Source: Paraburkholderia dinghuensis
Lineage (GTDB): Bacteria; Pseudomonadota; Gammaproteobacteria; Burkholderiales; Burkholderiaceae
NCBI RefSeq assembly: GCF_003837865.1
Contig: NZ_RQIS01000012.1
Location: forward strand, 1-64,000
Reading direction: 5' to 3'
Length of the DNA stretch: 64,000 nucleotides
Of the stretch, positions 1-8,222 are shown one piece after another. Position 1 is the first letter of the stretch, and each line of letters starts with the position of its first letter. The notes below the pieces were generated by a model that saw only the letters and a list, made by a program, of their open reading frames with translations, made no database searches and had not been told where the DNA came from. A program made the translations under genes and the position numbers.

Positions 1-36
1 CCATCGCTTGATGTCTTCTTCCATCTTCACGCTCAT
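1..36 (-). CDS. 5' end of a probable IS3-type OrfA (partial)
   Basis: Only the first 12 codons lie in the window. They read MSVKMEEDIKRW from an ATG at 36, with an AAGGA Shine-Dalgarno sequence about eight bases upstream. From memory, this start resembles the small helix-turn-helix OrfA proteins of some IS3-family elements, whose N-termini carry a similar M-E-x-D-I-K-R-W stretch. If so, the end of the insertion sequence lies near 78-88, inside the neighbouring 138-codon gene. The rest of the gene is beyond the left edge, so the family call rests on one short motif. Confidence 0.4.
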   Translation of the reverse strand, partial: MSVKMEEDIKRW

Positions 37-48
37 CGCCACGTTCCT

Positions 49-465
49 TCAATTATGACTTGAGCAGGTTTTCACTGGGTCAATACATACCGTTGATGCA
101 GCATATCGGCCCTGCAACAGCGAGCGTACTTTCAGGAAGAGCGCCAAATCAAGCTTCTCTAACCTCGAGCGATCAACACCTCCATCAAATGCCGTCCGAA
201 AGAACTGACACAAAGCATTGAATTCGGCAAGGATGGACGTCGGAGCCCAGGCTGACCTTACGTTCCAAAGGCGTGCGCGCAATGGACGCTCCACGTCACG
301 CCCTACTGGAGGCAAGCGTGCCCAATTTATAAGACTATCTGCATCGAGCCGCCATTGATCTTCATTGATGGAAGCCGATGCGAATTCCTCCGCGCTGGAG
401 ATTTGGTCGGTATCAGAAAGGTCTACCTCGTTATCGATCCAATCTAGCTGTTTGCTTTTATTCAT
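49..465 (-). CDS. Truncated protein of the recombinase module, unknown function
   Basis: A 138-residue product whose ATG overlaps the end of the upstream recombinase gene by 8 bases, so the two are probably translationally coupled. The body (residues about 45-125) contains WARLPPVGRDVERPLR and alternating helices, and could be the N-terminal half of a larger recombinase-associated protein; no catalytic motif is present. The last dozen residues (IDPVKTCSSHN) are encoded by sequence that looks like the terminal part of an IS element carrying the gene at 1-36. I infer that the native gene was longer and has been cut, leaving this stub. No family is recognised with confidence. Confidence 0.5.
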   Translation of the reverse strand: MNKSKQLDWIDNEVDLSDTDQISSAEEFASASINEDQWRLDADSLINWARLPPVGRDVERPLRARLWNVRSAWAPTSILAEFNALCQFFRTAFDGGVDRSRLEKLDLALFLKVRSLLQGRYAASTVCIDPVKTCSSHN

Positions 466-1666
466 TTATCGGATCCTTGTCCTGAAGCGCGAGGATGCGT
501 TTATTCGCCGATTTCGCGATTGCCCGCTTGCCGTAGACCATCGGCATATTCGACTGGTGCGACCAGCCCATCGCATATCGTTGCTGATTTTCCGCTTTCG
601 CCGAGTTGCCCCCGGTGCTTTCGACTAGATCGACCCAGCGGTCATTCCAGTCATGTCGTAACACGTGATGACACAAACTGGTTAGTGAGGGGTATACAGC
701 CCGCAGCCTTTCCACAATCTTTCGATAGCCACGGCCTTCGATCGCATCGCCGTATCTGTTTACGAACACATAAGGATGTCGATGTGCGCGCACCCATTTT
801 TTGCGGTCTTTTCTGTCGATCAACCAGGCACCCATCGCGGCCGCCAATTCTGGGTCTAGATGAAGCAAACGCCCATTCGTTTTTGCCGCAGCAGGATCCA
901 GCCGACGGTCATCCTTATCGTGATATCGCGGGACAATGCACAGTTCTGGCTGCCCGGTGTCGAGATCGATGTCAATCTTCTTCAGGCCACGTATTTCGCC
1001 GGACCTTGCACCCAGTTTGTACGCAGTCAAAAGCACGGCGTAATTACGAACCTGATTTCGGGGACTGAACGGATTTCCAGGATCCCCCGGACGAATTACC
1101 GTGAGAAACATTTCCCTCTGACCGTCCGTGAGCCCATGCCGCTCGCCATCCACATGGGAATCGTGTCCCCGGCGCTGCGGTGCAACTGTGCGCGCTCGCT
1201 TCAGAAAGCGCTCAAAGCTAGTGTTTGCTGATGCTCGTTGGCGGGGATCCGTGATGCGCGATATGACGGGTTCAGCCACCCAACTGACGTAATCCAGGGC
1301 GGTCGAATAGCGGACATAGGCGTAATTTGCGCTGACTACAGGTCGGCTGTGATTGGCGCGGGACGGCTCGCGGCAGCGATCGGCCAGTGCAACGAGTTCA
1401 GCCTGCGAAAGAAAGTCGTGGCTTGCAGTACGTGCGATCAGGTCAATGTTGCGGCTCGCAAAGAACTGCAGCGCGTGGCCTAAAGCATCGACGCGTTGCC
1501 GCATGGAGGTGGGACGCAGACCACGAGCGCGCAATTTCGTCAGACTGTATTCCGTCGTCCCGCGAACCGGAAGGCCGAGCGGATCATCGTGGGTGAGGAT
1601 TGGGAGCCGCTCACCGTCCTCGAGTTGAACTTCACGGATTGAATAGGGTTTCAATTTGGGCTCCAT
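458..1666 (-). CDS. Tyrosine-type site-specific recombinase/integrase
   Basis: A 402-residue phage-integrase-fold recombinase counted from the ATG at 1666; an in-frame TTG at 1699 would add 11 residues. The catalytic set is visible: Arg in KLGARSGEIRGL (about R221), Lys in AAKTNGRLL (about K262), HVLRH supplying H334 and R337, a His in GWSHQS (about H370), and the nucleophile Tyr in MVYGKR (about Y378). The N-terminal 190 residues would form the core-binding domain. It lies head-on against the ssb terminator and is followed, with an 8-base overlap, by a second gene of the same unit. That arrangement is typical of multi-gene recombinase modules that mobilise genomic islands. It probably cuts and rejoins DNA at the island boundary. 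Confidence 0.85.
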   Translation of the reverse strand: MEPKLKPYSIREVQLEDGERLPILTHDDPLGLPVRGTTEYSLTKLRARGLRPTSMRQRVDALGHALQFFASRNIDLIARTASHDFLSQAELVALADRCREPSRANHSRPVVSANYAYVRYSTALDYVSWVAEPVISRITDPRQRASANTSFERFLKRARTVAPQRRGHDSHVDGERHGLTDGQREMFLTVIRPGDPGNPFSPRNQVRNYAVLLTAYKLGARSGEIRGLKKIDIDLDTGQPELCIVPRYHDKDDRRLDPAAAKTNGRLLHLDPELAAAMGAWLIDRKDRKKWVRAHRHPYVFVNRYGDAIEGRGYRKIVERLRAVYPSLTSLCHHVLRHDWNDRWVDLVESTGGNSAKAENQQRYAMGWSHQSNMPMVYGKRAIAKSANKRILALQDKDPINE

Positions 1667-1687
1667 ATCTGGACGCCCTATTTTTGA

Positions 1688-1705
1688 CGGAACACTCAAG
1701 TTCCG
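1688..1705. repeat. 18-bp inverted repeat upstream of the integrase
   Basis: CGGAAC and GTTCCG are separated by six bases (ACTCAA), giving a perfect 6-bp dyad 22 bases before the integrase ATG at 1666. It sits between the ssb terminator and the integrase, where an autoregulatory operator or a recombinase core site would be expected. It could also form a short hairpin in the integrase transcript. The role is inference. Confidence 0.4.
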
Positions 1706-1723
1706 CTCAGCTTTTTCTCTAAC

Positions 1724-1786
1724 AAAAAAAAATGCCCCGAATATCCACCACCAACCTATTGAATTGATGGAGAAATTCGGGGCAAT
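1724..1786 (-). terminator. Intrinsic terminator of ssb
   Basis: TGCCCCGAAT (1733-1742) pairs with ATTCGGGGCA (1775-1784), a perfect 10-bp stem with a 32-base interior that can pair further (TCCA with TGGA). On the minus strand the stem is followed by a run of T residues, so it ends transcription coming from ssb just before the mobile region begins. Confidence 0.8.
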
Positions 1787-1812
1787 CTTTACATCCAGTC
1801 CTAATATTCCTC

Positions 1813-2337
1813 CTAGAACGGAATATCGTCGTCCATTTCGTCAAATCCGCCGCCGGCCGGCGCGTTCGAACGTCCACCGCCGCCACCACCGCCGCTGCTC
1901 GCGCGCGGCGCACCGCCACCGCCCGACGCACGGCCGCCGCCGCGCTGTTCAGCCGGCTCGCGGCTGTAGCCGCCGTCGTCGCCGCCCATCGACGCGCCGC
2001 CGCTGCGGCCGCCTAGCATCTGCATCTGGTCAGCAACGATTTCCGTCGAGTAGCGATCGGTGCCGTCCTGCGCCTGCCACTTGCGCGTGCGGATACGGCC
2101 CTCGATGTACACCGACGAACCCTTCTTCAAATACTCCGACACGATCTCGGCCAGGCGGCCGAAGAACGACACGCGGTGCCATTCGGTCATTTCCTTGAAG
2201 TCACCTGACGCCTTGTCCTTGTAGCGATCGGTCGTGGCGAGGCGGATATTCGCCACCGCATCGCCGCTCGGCAGATAGCGCACTTCCGGATCGGCACCGA
2301 GGTTGCCGACGAGAATGACCTTGTTCACGGATGCCAT
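1813..2337 (-). CDS. ssb: Single-stranded DNA-binding protein
   Basis: A 174-residue SSB that binds ssDNA as a tetramer during replication, recombination and repair. The start MASVNKVILVGNLG at 2337 is preceded by AGGAG at good spacing; the reading frame continues upstream but without a comparable site. Residues 1-110 are the OB fold (the EMTEWHRV segment is typical). Residues about 110-165 are a Gly/Ser-rich flexible linker, and the protein ends in the acidic tip DDDIPF that docks partner proteins. It has its own intrinsic terminator. The upstream MFS gene is co-directional but 106 bases away. The length matches Burkholderia SSB. Confidence 0.97.
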   Translation of the reverse strand: MASVNKVILVGNLGADPEVRYLPSGDAVANIRLATTDRYKDKASGDFKEMTEWHRVSFFGRLAEIVSEYLKKGSSVYIEGRIRTRKWQAQDGTDRYSTEIVADQMQMLGGRSGGASMGGDDGGYSREPAEQRGGGRASGGGGAPRASSGGGGGGGRSNAPAGGGFDEMDDDIPF

Positions 2338-2443
2338 GAATTTCTCCTGTTGATTCCGTTGCGAGGAGCGGCCGCGCGGCGCACGCATGGCGACTGTCGC
2401 CGCTCGCGCGCGGACCGCCTCCGCGAATACTGTTCGACCGATT

Positions 2444-3631
2444 TCAGGCGCGCTTCGGCGGCGCCTTCATATAGGCCGCGATTATAAGCCAGCACAAGAC
2501 AAGCCCAGAGCACGTATAGAAGACCGTGCTCGGACCGCCGTGCTTGAGCAGCCAGCCGCCGACCACACCGCCGAGTGCAAGGCCGATCGACTGCGTCGTG
2601 TTGTACACGCCCGTCGCAGCGCCCTTGCGCGCACCCGGCGCGAGCTTCGAGACCAGCGACGGTTGCGACGCTTCCAGAATATTGAAACCGAGGAAATAGA
2701 TGAAGAGCACTGACGCCACGATCGTAAGTGTATGCGACAGCGAGCCGAGCAAAAGCTGGCCAATAAGGATAAGACCGATCGCAGAAACCAGCACCGCCTT
2801 CATCTTGCCCCGCTTTTCGGCGGCGATGATGGCCGGGACCATCAGGACGAAGGCGAGGCCCATCACCGGCAGGTAGATCATCCAGTGCGACCTGACCGGG
2901 AGGCCCGCATCGACGAGCAGGCGTGGCACGACGAGGAAGAGCGCCGTCTGCGTCGCGTGCAGCACCAGTACGCCGAAATTCAGGCGCAGCAGTTCGACGT
3001 TGTGCAGCACCTCAGCGAATGGCGCGCGCACGTGCACGGGCTTCGGTGCGTCGGGCACAACCCAGAGCACGACGCCCACGGCGAGGATCGAGAACACGCC
3101 GACGAGCGTGAAGAGTCCGCTCATGCCGACCCAGTGGAACACGACCGGCGCACCCACGATCGCCACTGCGAACGAGACGCCGATCGAGCCGCCGACCATC
3201 GCCATGGCCTTGGTGCGGTGCTCTTCGGCGGTGAGGTCGGCGATGAAGGCGAGCACGGCCGACGACACCGCCCCCATGCCCTGAATCACCCGCCCGACGA
3301 TGATCCACGTGATGTCGTGCCCGAACGCGGCCACGAAGCTGCCGATGGCAAAAATGACGAGGCCCGCGGCGATGACCGGCTTGCGGCCGACCTTGTCGGA
3401 AAGCCAGCCGTAGAAGATGTAGAGGAGCGATTGCGTGACGCCATAGGCGCCGAGCGCGACGCCAACGAGCAGCAGGTTGTCACCGCCGGGAATCGTTTTC
3501 GCGTAGACCGAAAACACCGGCATGATCATGAAGAGACCCAGCATGCGCAGCGCGAAGATCGCGGCGAGCGACACGGTCGCGCGCAATTCGGGCGCGCTCA
3601 TGCGTGAGGAAGTGGCGGACGGAATGGACAT
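2444..3631 (-). CDS. MFS transporter (YajR-like, without extra C-terminal domain)
   Basis: A 395-residue inner-membrane permease with about 12 hydrophobic segments. The loop after the second segment contains GWLSDKVGRKPVI, the conserved MFS loop 2-3 signature, and the C-terminal half has GVYNTTQSIGLALGG. It most resembles drug/proton antiporters of the YajR type but stops where YajR continues into a ferredoxin-like domain. The substrate is unknown. I chose the ATG at 3631 because it precedes the first plausible amphipathic start; a second Met is ten codons in. It is divergent from uvrA and upstream of ssb, and may share transcription with ssb. Confidence 0.85.
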   Translation of the reverse strand: MSIPSATSSRMSAPELRATVSLAAIFALRMLGLFMIMPVFSVYAKTIPGGDNLLLVGVALGAYGVTQSLLYIFYGWLSDKVGRKPVIAAGLVIFAIGSFVAAFGHDITWIIVGRVIQGMGAVSSAVLAFIADLTAEEHRTKAMAMVGGSIGVSFAVAIVGAPVVFHWVGMSGLFTLVGVFSILAVGVVLWVVPDAPKPVHVRAPFAEVLHNVELLRLNFGVLVLHATQTALFLVVPRLLVDAGLPVRSHWMIYLPVMGLAFVLMVPAIIAAEKRGKMKAVLVSAIGLILIGQLLLGSLSHTLTIVASVLFIYFLGFNILEASQPSLVSKLAPGARKGAATGVYNTTQSIGLALGGVVGGWLLKHGGPSTVFYTCSGLVLCWLIIAAYMKAPPKRA

Positions 3632-4057
3632 CGGGAACGTGTTCTGATTGCGCCGCCGCTGTCCGCAGAAGTGGAAGCAGATGAAGGCGGACTTCGTTAT
3701 TGCCGTAATGGCTTCGTGCTTGACGATCCTGCGACTGTGGCGCCCCCGCGGCCCCGGCGCAACGCGCCTGATAACGCTGGCGCATCCCCGGTACCGTCTT
3801 GCAACTGCGCGCGAACGCCCCATCTACGATGCTGGACGGGCAGCCGGCCCTCGCACGCGCTCCGGCCGGCGGCGCATCATCCCCGCAGTGGTCCGCGCAG
3901 TGATTCGTGCAATGGCCCGCAGTCGTCCGGCCCAGTGGCCTGAATTCTGCCCGTGGTATGCCTTTCGAGGACCTTCACGGACCGTCAGCAACCCGTAACG
4001 GCGGTCTGGAAAAGTCGTTATAGTAGCAGGTTTAGCCTCCCTTTCTCCCGCAGGTTC
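3632..4057. promoter_or_regulatory. Divergent intergenic region between the MFS gene and uvrA
   Basis: A 426-base gap holding the promoters of two divergent genes. A TATAGT hexamer at 4019-4024, 33 bases before the uvrA ATG, is the best -10 candidate for uvrA; no good -35 is visible. I see no LexA box of the CTG-N10-CAG type, although uvrA is often SOS-controlled. A loose 12-bp periodicity of GCAGTG-like words occurs at about 3894-3935. Nothing in the gap looks like a gene. Confidence 0.4.
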
Positions 4058-6949
4058 ATGGAACAAATCCGTATCCGTGGGGCCCGAACCCACAACCTGA
4101 AAAACGTCAATCTGGACTTGCCGCGCCATAAGCTCGTGGTGATCACCGGGCTGTCGGGTTCGGGCAAGTCCTCGCTGGCGTTCGACACCCTCTATGCAGA
4201 GGGCCAGCGGCGCTATGTGGAGAGCCTGTCGGCTTACGCACGCCAGTTTCTGCAACTGATGGAAAAGCCGGACGTCGACCTGATCGAGGGTCTGTCACCC
4301 GCTATTTCCATCGAGCAAAAGGCGACGTCGCACAATCCGCGCTCGACGGTCGGCACGGTCACGGAGATTCACGACTACCTGCGTCTTTTGTACGCGCGCG
4401 TCGGCACGCCGTACTGCCCCGATCACGAAATCGCGCTCGCTGCACAAAGCGTCTCGCAGATGGTGGACGCCGCGCTAGCGCTGCCCGAAGAGACCAAGCT
4501 GATGATCCTCGCCCCCGTGGTCGTAGACCGCAAGGGCGAGCACGCCGAACTCTTCGACGACATGCAGGCCCAGGGCTTCGTGCGCTTCCGGGTGCGCTCG
4601 GGCGGCGGCACGGCCAACGAAGGCGCGGCGAAGATCTACGAGGTCGAGTCGCTGCCGAAGCTCAAGAAGAGCGAGCGGCACACCATCGACGTGGTCGTGG
4701 ATCGCCTGAAAGTGCGCCCCGACATGAAGCAGCGGCTCGCCGAGTCGTTCGAAACGGCGTTGCGTCTCGCGGAAGGCCGCGCGATCGCGCTCGAAATGGA
4801 TACGGACAAGGAGCACCTCTTCAGTTCGAAGTTCGCGTGCCCGATCTGCTCGTACTCGATCCCGGAACTGGAGCCGCGTCTTTTCTCGTTCAACAACCCG
4901 ATGGGCGCGTGCCCGGAATGCGACGGCCTCGGCCAGATCACGTTCTTCGATCCGAAGCGCGTGGTCGCGCACCCGTCGCTGTCGCTCGCGGCGGGCGCGG
5001 TGAAGGGCTGGGACCGGCGCAACCAGTTCTACTTCCAGATGCTGCAAAGTCTGGCGGTGTTCTACGACTTCGACATCGACACCGCATTCGAGGACCTGCC
5101 CGAGAAGGTGCGCAAGATCCTGCTTTACGGCTCGGGCAAGGAGCAGATTCCGTTCTCGTACATGAACGAGCGCGGCCGGACTTCGGTGCGCGAGCACGTG
5201 TTCGAAGGGATCATCCCGAACCTCGAGCGCCGCTACCGCGAAACCGATTCGGTTGCCGTGCGCGAGGAGCTCTCGAAGTACCAGAACAATCAGGCCTGCC
5301 CGCACTGCGAAGGCACGCGTCTGCGCCGCGAAGCGCGTTTCGTGCGCATCGGCGCGGACGAGCAGGCGCGCGCCATCTACGAGGTGAGCGGCTGGCCGCT
5401 GCGCGACACGCTCGGCTACTTCCAGACGCTGCGGCTCGAAGGCTCGAAGCGCGAGATCGCCGACAAGGTGGTCAAGGAGATCGTCGCGCGCCTGATGTTC
5501 CTGAACAACGTGGGCCTCGACTATCTCTCGCTCGAACGCAGCGCCGAAACGCTCTCGGGCGGCGAAGCACAGCGCATTCGCCTCGCTTCGCAGATCGGCT
5601 CGGGACTGACGGGCGTGATGTACGTGCTCGACGAGCCGTCCATCGGGCTGCATCAGCGCGACAACGACCGGCTCATCGGCACGCTCAAGCATCTGCGCGA
5701 CCTCGGCAATTCGGTGATCGTCGTCGAACACGACGAGGACATGATCCGCATGGCCGATTATGTCGTCGACATGGGCCCGGGCGCCGGCGTGCACGGCGGC
5801 ATGGTGATCGCCCAGGGGACGCCGGACGAAGTCGAGCACGATCCGGCGTCTATGACCGGGCAGTACCTCTCGGGCTCGCGTCGCATCGATTACCCTGATG
5901 AGCGCAAGGAACCCGACGAGCGCCGCCTGCGCATCGTCGAAGCCCACGGCAACAACCTCAAGCACGTGACCCTCGACCTGCCGGTGGGCCTGCTCACCTG
6001 CGTAACGGGCGTCTCGGGCTCGGGCAAGTCCACGCTCATCAACGACACGCTCTACCACGCCGTCGCGCAACATCTGTACGGCTCGTCGGCCCAGCCCGCG
6101 CCGTTCGAGGCGATCGAGGGGCTGGATCACTTCGACAAGGTCATCAGCGTCGACCAGTCGCCGATCGGCCGCACGCCGCGCTCGAATCCGGCCACCTACA
6201 CCGGTCTTTTCACGCCGATCCGCGAGTTGTTCGCGGGCGTGCCGGCAGCCAAGGAGCGCGGCTACGAGTCGGGCCGCTTTTCGTTCAACGTGAAGGGCGG
6301 CCGCTGCGAGACCTGCCAGGGCGACGGCGTGCTGAAGGTGGAAATGCACTTTCTGCCGGACGTGTACGTTCCGTGCGACGTCTGCCACGGCAAGCGCTAC
6401 AACCGCGAGACGCTGGAAGTGCAGTACAAGGGCAAAAATATCAGCGAGGTGCTCGACATGACCGTCGAGCAGGCCTACGAGTTCTTCAAGGCGGTGCCGG
6501 TGGTGGCGCGCAAACTGAAGACGCTGCTGGACGTGGGTCTTGGCTATATCCGGCTCGGTCAGTCGGCCACGACGCTCTCAGGCGGCGAGGCACAGCGCGT
6601 GAAGCTCTCGCTCGAGCTTTCCAAGCGTGACACCGGCCGCACGCTGTATATACTCGACGAGCCAACGACCGGACTGCATTTCCACGACATCGCGCTCCTG
6701 CTGGAGGTGATCCACCGGCTCCGCGATCAGGGCAATACCGTAGTGATCATCGAGCATAATCTCGATGTAATCAAAACCGCCGACTGGATCGTGGACATGG
6801 GCCCCGAAGGCGGTGCCGGCGGCGGCCAGATTGTCGCCCAGGGCACGCCGGAGCAGGTCGTGAAGTCGAAGGCGAGCTTTACGGGACGGTATCTGGCGCC
6901 GCTGCTCCGGCGGCAGGCGGATGCGCTGGCGGCATCGGCGGGGCAATAA
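4058..6949 (+). CDS. uvrA: UvrABC excinuclease subunit A
   Basis: A 963-residue damage-recognition ATPase of nucleotide excision repair that loads UvrB onto lesions. The start MEQIRIRGARTHNLKNV is canonical; upstream codons in frame are not conserved-looking. There are two ABC ATPase halves: Walker A GLSGSGKSSL near residue 31 and GVSGSGKSTL in the second half, each paired with a downstream LSGGEAQR signature and a DEP Walker B. Zinc-binding cysteine clusters are seen at CPICS/CPEC in the first half and CETCQGDG/CDVC in the second. The length is normal. It is transcribed alone, divergently from the MFS gene, with the next gene 107 bases downstream. Confidence 0.98.
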   Translation: MEQIRIRGARTHNLKNVNLDLPRHKLVVITGLSGSGKSSLAFDTLYAEGQRRYVESLSAYARQFLQLMEKPDVDLIEGLSPAISIEQKATSHNPRSTVGTVTEIHDYLRLLYARVGTPYCPDHEIALAAQSVSQMVDAALALPEETKLMILAPVVVDRKGEHAELFDDMQAQGFVRFRVRSGGGTANEGAAKIYEVESLPKLKKSERHTIDVVVDRLKVRPDMKQRLAESFETALRLAEGRAIALEMDTDKEHLFSSKFACPICSYSIPELEPRLFSFNNPMGACPECDGLGQITFFDPKRVVAHPSLSLAAGAVKGWDRRNQFYFQMLQSLAVFYDFDIDTAFEDLPEKVRKILLYGSGKEQIPFSYMNERGRTSVREHVFEGIIPNLERRYRETDSVAVREELSKYQNNQACPHCEGTRLRREARFVRIGADEQARAIYEVSGWPLRDTLGYFQTLRLEGSKREIADKVVKEIVARLMFLNNVGLDYLSLERSAETLSGGEAQRIRLASQIGSGLTGVMYVLDEPSIGLHQRDNDRLIGTLKHLRDLGNSVIVVEHDEDMIRMADYVVDMGPGAGVHGGMVIAQGTPDEVEHDPASMTGQYLSGSRRIDYPDERKEPDERRLRIVEAHGNNLKHVTLDLPVGLLTCVTGVSGSGKSTLINDTLYHAVAQHLYGSSAQPAPFEAIEGLDHFDKVISVDQSPIGRTPRSNPATYTGLFTPIRELFAGVPAAKERGYESGRFSFNVKGGRCETCQGDGVLKVEMHFLPDVYVPCDVCHGKRYNRETLEVQYKGKNISEVLDMTVEQAYEFFKAVPVVARKLKTLLDVGLGYIRLGQSATTLSGGEAQRVKLSLELSKRDTGRTLYILDEPTTGLHFHDIALLLEVIHRLRDQGNTVVIIEHNLDVIKTADWIVDMGPEGGAGGGQIVAQGTPEQVVKSKASFTGRYLAPLLRRQADALAASAGQ

Positions 6950-7056
6950 GGCGGTCGCCCGGGGGAACGCGGCAACGCGTGCGGGCAGCATCAGCAATGC
7001 AATAAATCTACGGGGAACAGACGTTTCCCCGGGTCTGAATACGGAATACACCTATC

Positions 7057-8142
7057 ATGGTCAAGCGCAGCGAAGCGACCGACGAAAAAGATGTGCGCGA
7101 CCTCCCGCCGCGGCCGGTCCGGCTGACGAGCAACACGAGTCTGCCGAAACTCCCGGCCGTCGAGATCGGCAGCTACCTGGTAGCCGCCAGCGCGCTATTG
7201 GCCGTCCTGTACCTGAACCTGCTCGGCGCACTCCTCGCGGGGATGCTCGTCTACCAGCTAGTCCATATCATCGCGCCGTACATCGAGCGGAGCATGTCGA
7301 GCCAGCGTGCGCGGTGGGCGTCCGTCGTGCTGGTATCGATCGTGATCGTGGGGGTGCTGACGGGTCTCACGGTCGGCGTCATCGAGCACTTCGAGGACGA
7401 CGTGCCGAGCGTCCAGAAGGTCATGTCCCAGATGATGGTGTTCGTCGACCAGGCGCGCGGACACATTCCCGCGGCCGTCGCGGCCTACCTGCCGGTAGAC
7501 GTCGACCAGTTGAAGGTGAAAGTCGTCGCGCTCATGCACGAGCACGCCGACCAGTTGGGCCAGGGCGGCAAGAACGCCGCGCGCATCTTCGGGCGGATCG
7601 TGATCGGCATGATCATCGGCGCCATCGTCGCCATCAGCATGCAGAAGAACGCGCGGCGCCTGCCGCTTTCCAACGCGCTCGTCACGCGCGTGGCGCGATT
7701 TGCCGATGCGTTCCGCCGCATCGTCTTCGCCCAGGTGAAAATTTCGGCCATCAACACGGCGTTCACCGGCATCTTCCTCCTGCTCATCCTGCCCATCTTT
7801 CACTCGCCGCTGCCGCTCGCGAAGATGCTCGTCGCGGTGACGTTCATAGTTGGCCTGTTGCCCGTGATCGGCAACCTGATCTCGAACACGCTGATCGTCG
7901 CCGTGGCTCTCACGGTCGGCCTGCCCGCCGCGATCACCGCGCTCGTCTTCCTCATCGTGATCCACAAGCTCGAATACTTTCTGAATGCGCGGATCGTCGG
8001 CGGCCAGATCGAGGCGCGCACGTGGGAGCTGCTCGTCGCAATGCTCGTCATGGAGTCCGCATTCGGCATTCAAGGCGTGATCGCCGCGCCCATCTTCTAC
8101 GCGTATATCAAGCGGGAGCTGATTTATCTGCGGCTGGTTTGA
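7057..8142 (+). CDS. AI-2E family (PerM-like) membrane permease
   Basis: A 361-residue polytopic inner-membrane protein with the AI-2E/UPF0118 layout: paired helices near residues 40-75, another at about 90-115, a soluble segment at about 120-185, then a cluster of C-terminal helices including GLLPVIGNLISNTL and LVIHKLEYFLNARIVG, the most conserved stretch of the family. Members export AI-2 in some bacteria and act as Na+/H+ antiporters in others, so the substrate here is not defined. The ATG at 7057 is the first usable start. It is convergent with purU across a shared terminator. Confidence 0.85.
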   Translation: MVKRSEATDEKDVRDLPPRPVRLTSNTSLPKLPAVEIGSYLVAASALLAVLYLNLLGALLAGMLVYQLVHIIAPYIERSMSSQRARWASVVLVSIVIVGVLTGLTVGVIEHFEDDVPSVQKVMSQMMVFVDQARGHIPAAVAAYLPVDVDQLKVKVVALMHEHADQLGQGGKNAARIFGRIVIGMIIGAIVAISMQKNARRLPLSNALVTRVARFADAFRRIVFAQVKISAINTAFTGIFLLLILPIFHSPLPLAKMLVAVTFIVGLLPVIGNLISNTLIVAVALTVGLPAAITALVFLIVIHKLEYFLNARIVGGQIEARTWELLVAMLVMESAFGIQGVIAAPIFYAYIKRELIYLRLV

Positions 8143-8155
8143 ATGCCGGCACAAC

Positions 8156-8191
8156 AAAAAACCGGCGCCCTTGCGGGAAGCCGGTTTTTTT
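8156..8191. terminator. Bidirectional intrinsic terminator
   Basis: AAAACCGGC and GCCGGTTTT flank a loop of about 13 bases (8158-8188), with A and T runs on both sides. It lies between the convergent AI-2E permease gene and purU and can serve both strands. Confidence 0.85.
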
Positions 8192-8222
8192 ACGTCTTCA
8201 ACTTCAACGCAGGGCGCGCGGT

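Noticed and set aside
3894..3935. 12-bp periodic GCAGTG-like words upstream of uvrA
   Set aside because: Only three poor copies; chance in GC-rich DNA is likely.
4006..4029. CTG...CAG words near the uvrA promoter as a LexA box
   Set aside because: The spacing is 18 bases, not 10, and the interior does not resemble an SOS box.
4475..6388. A 637-codon minus-strand frame inside uvrA
   Set aside because: It is Arg/His/Val-rich without any motif and lies opposite an intact uvrA; GC codon bias explains it.
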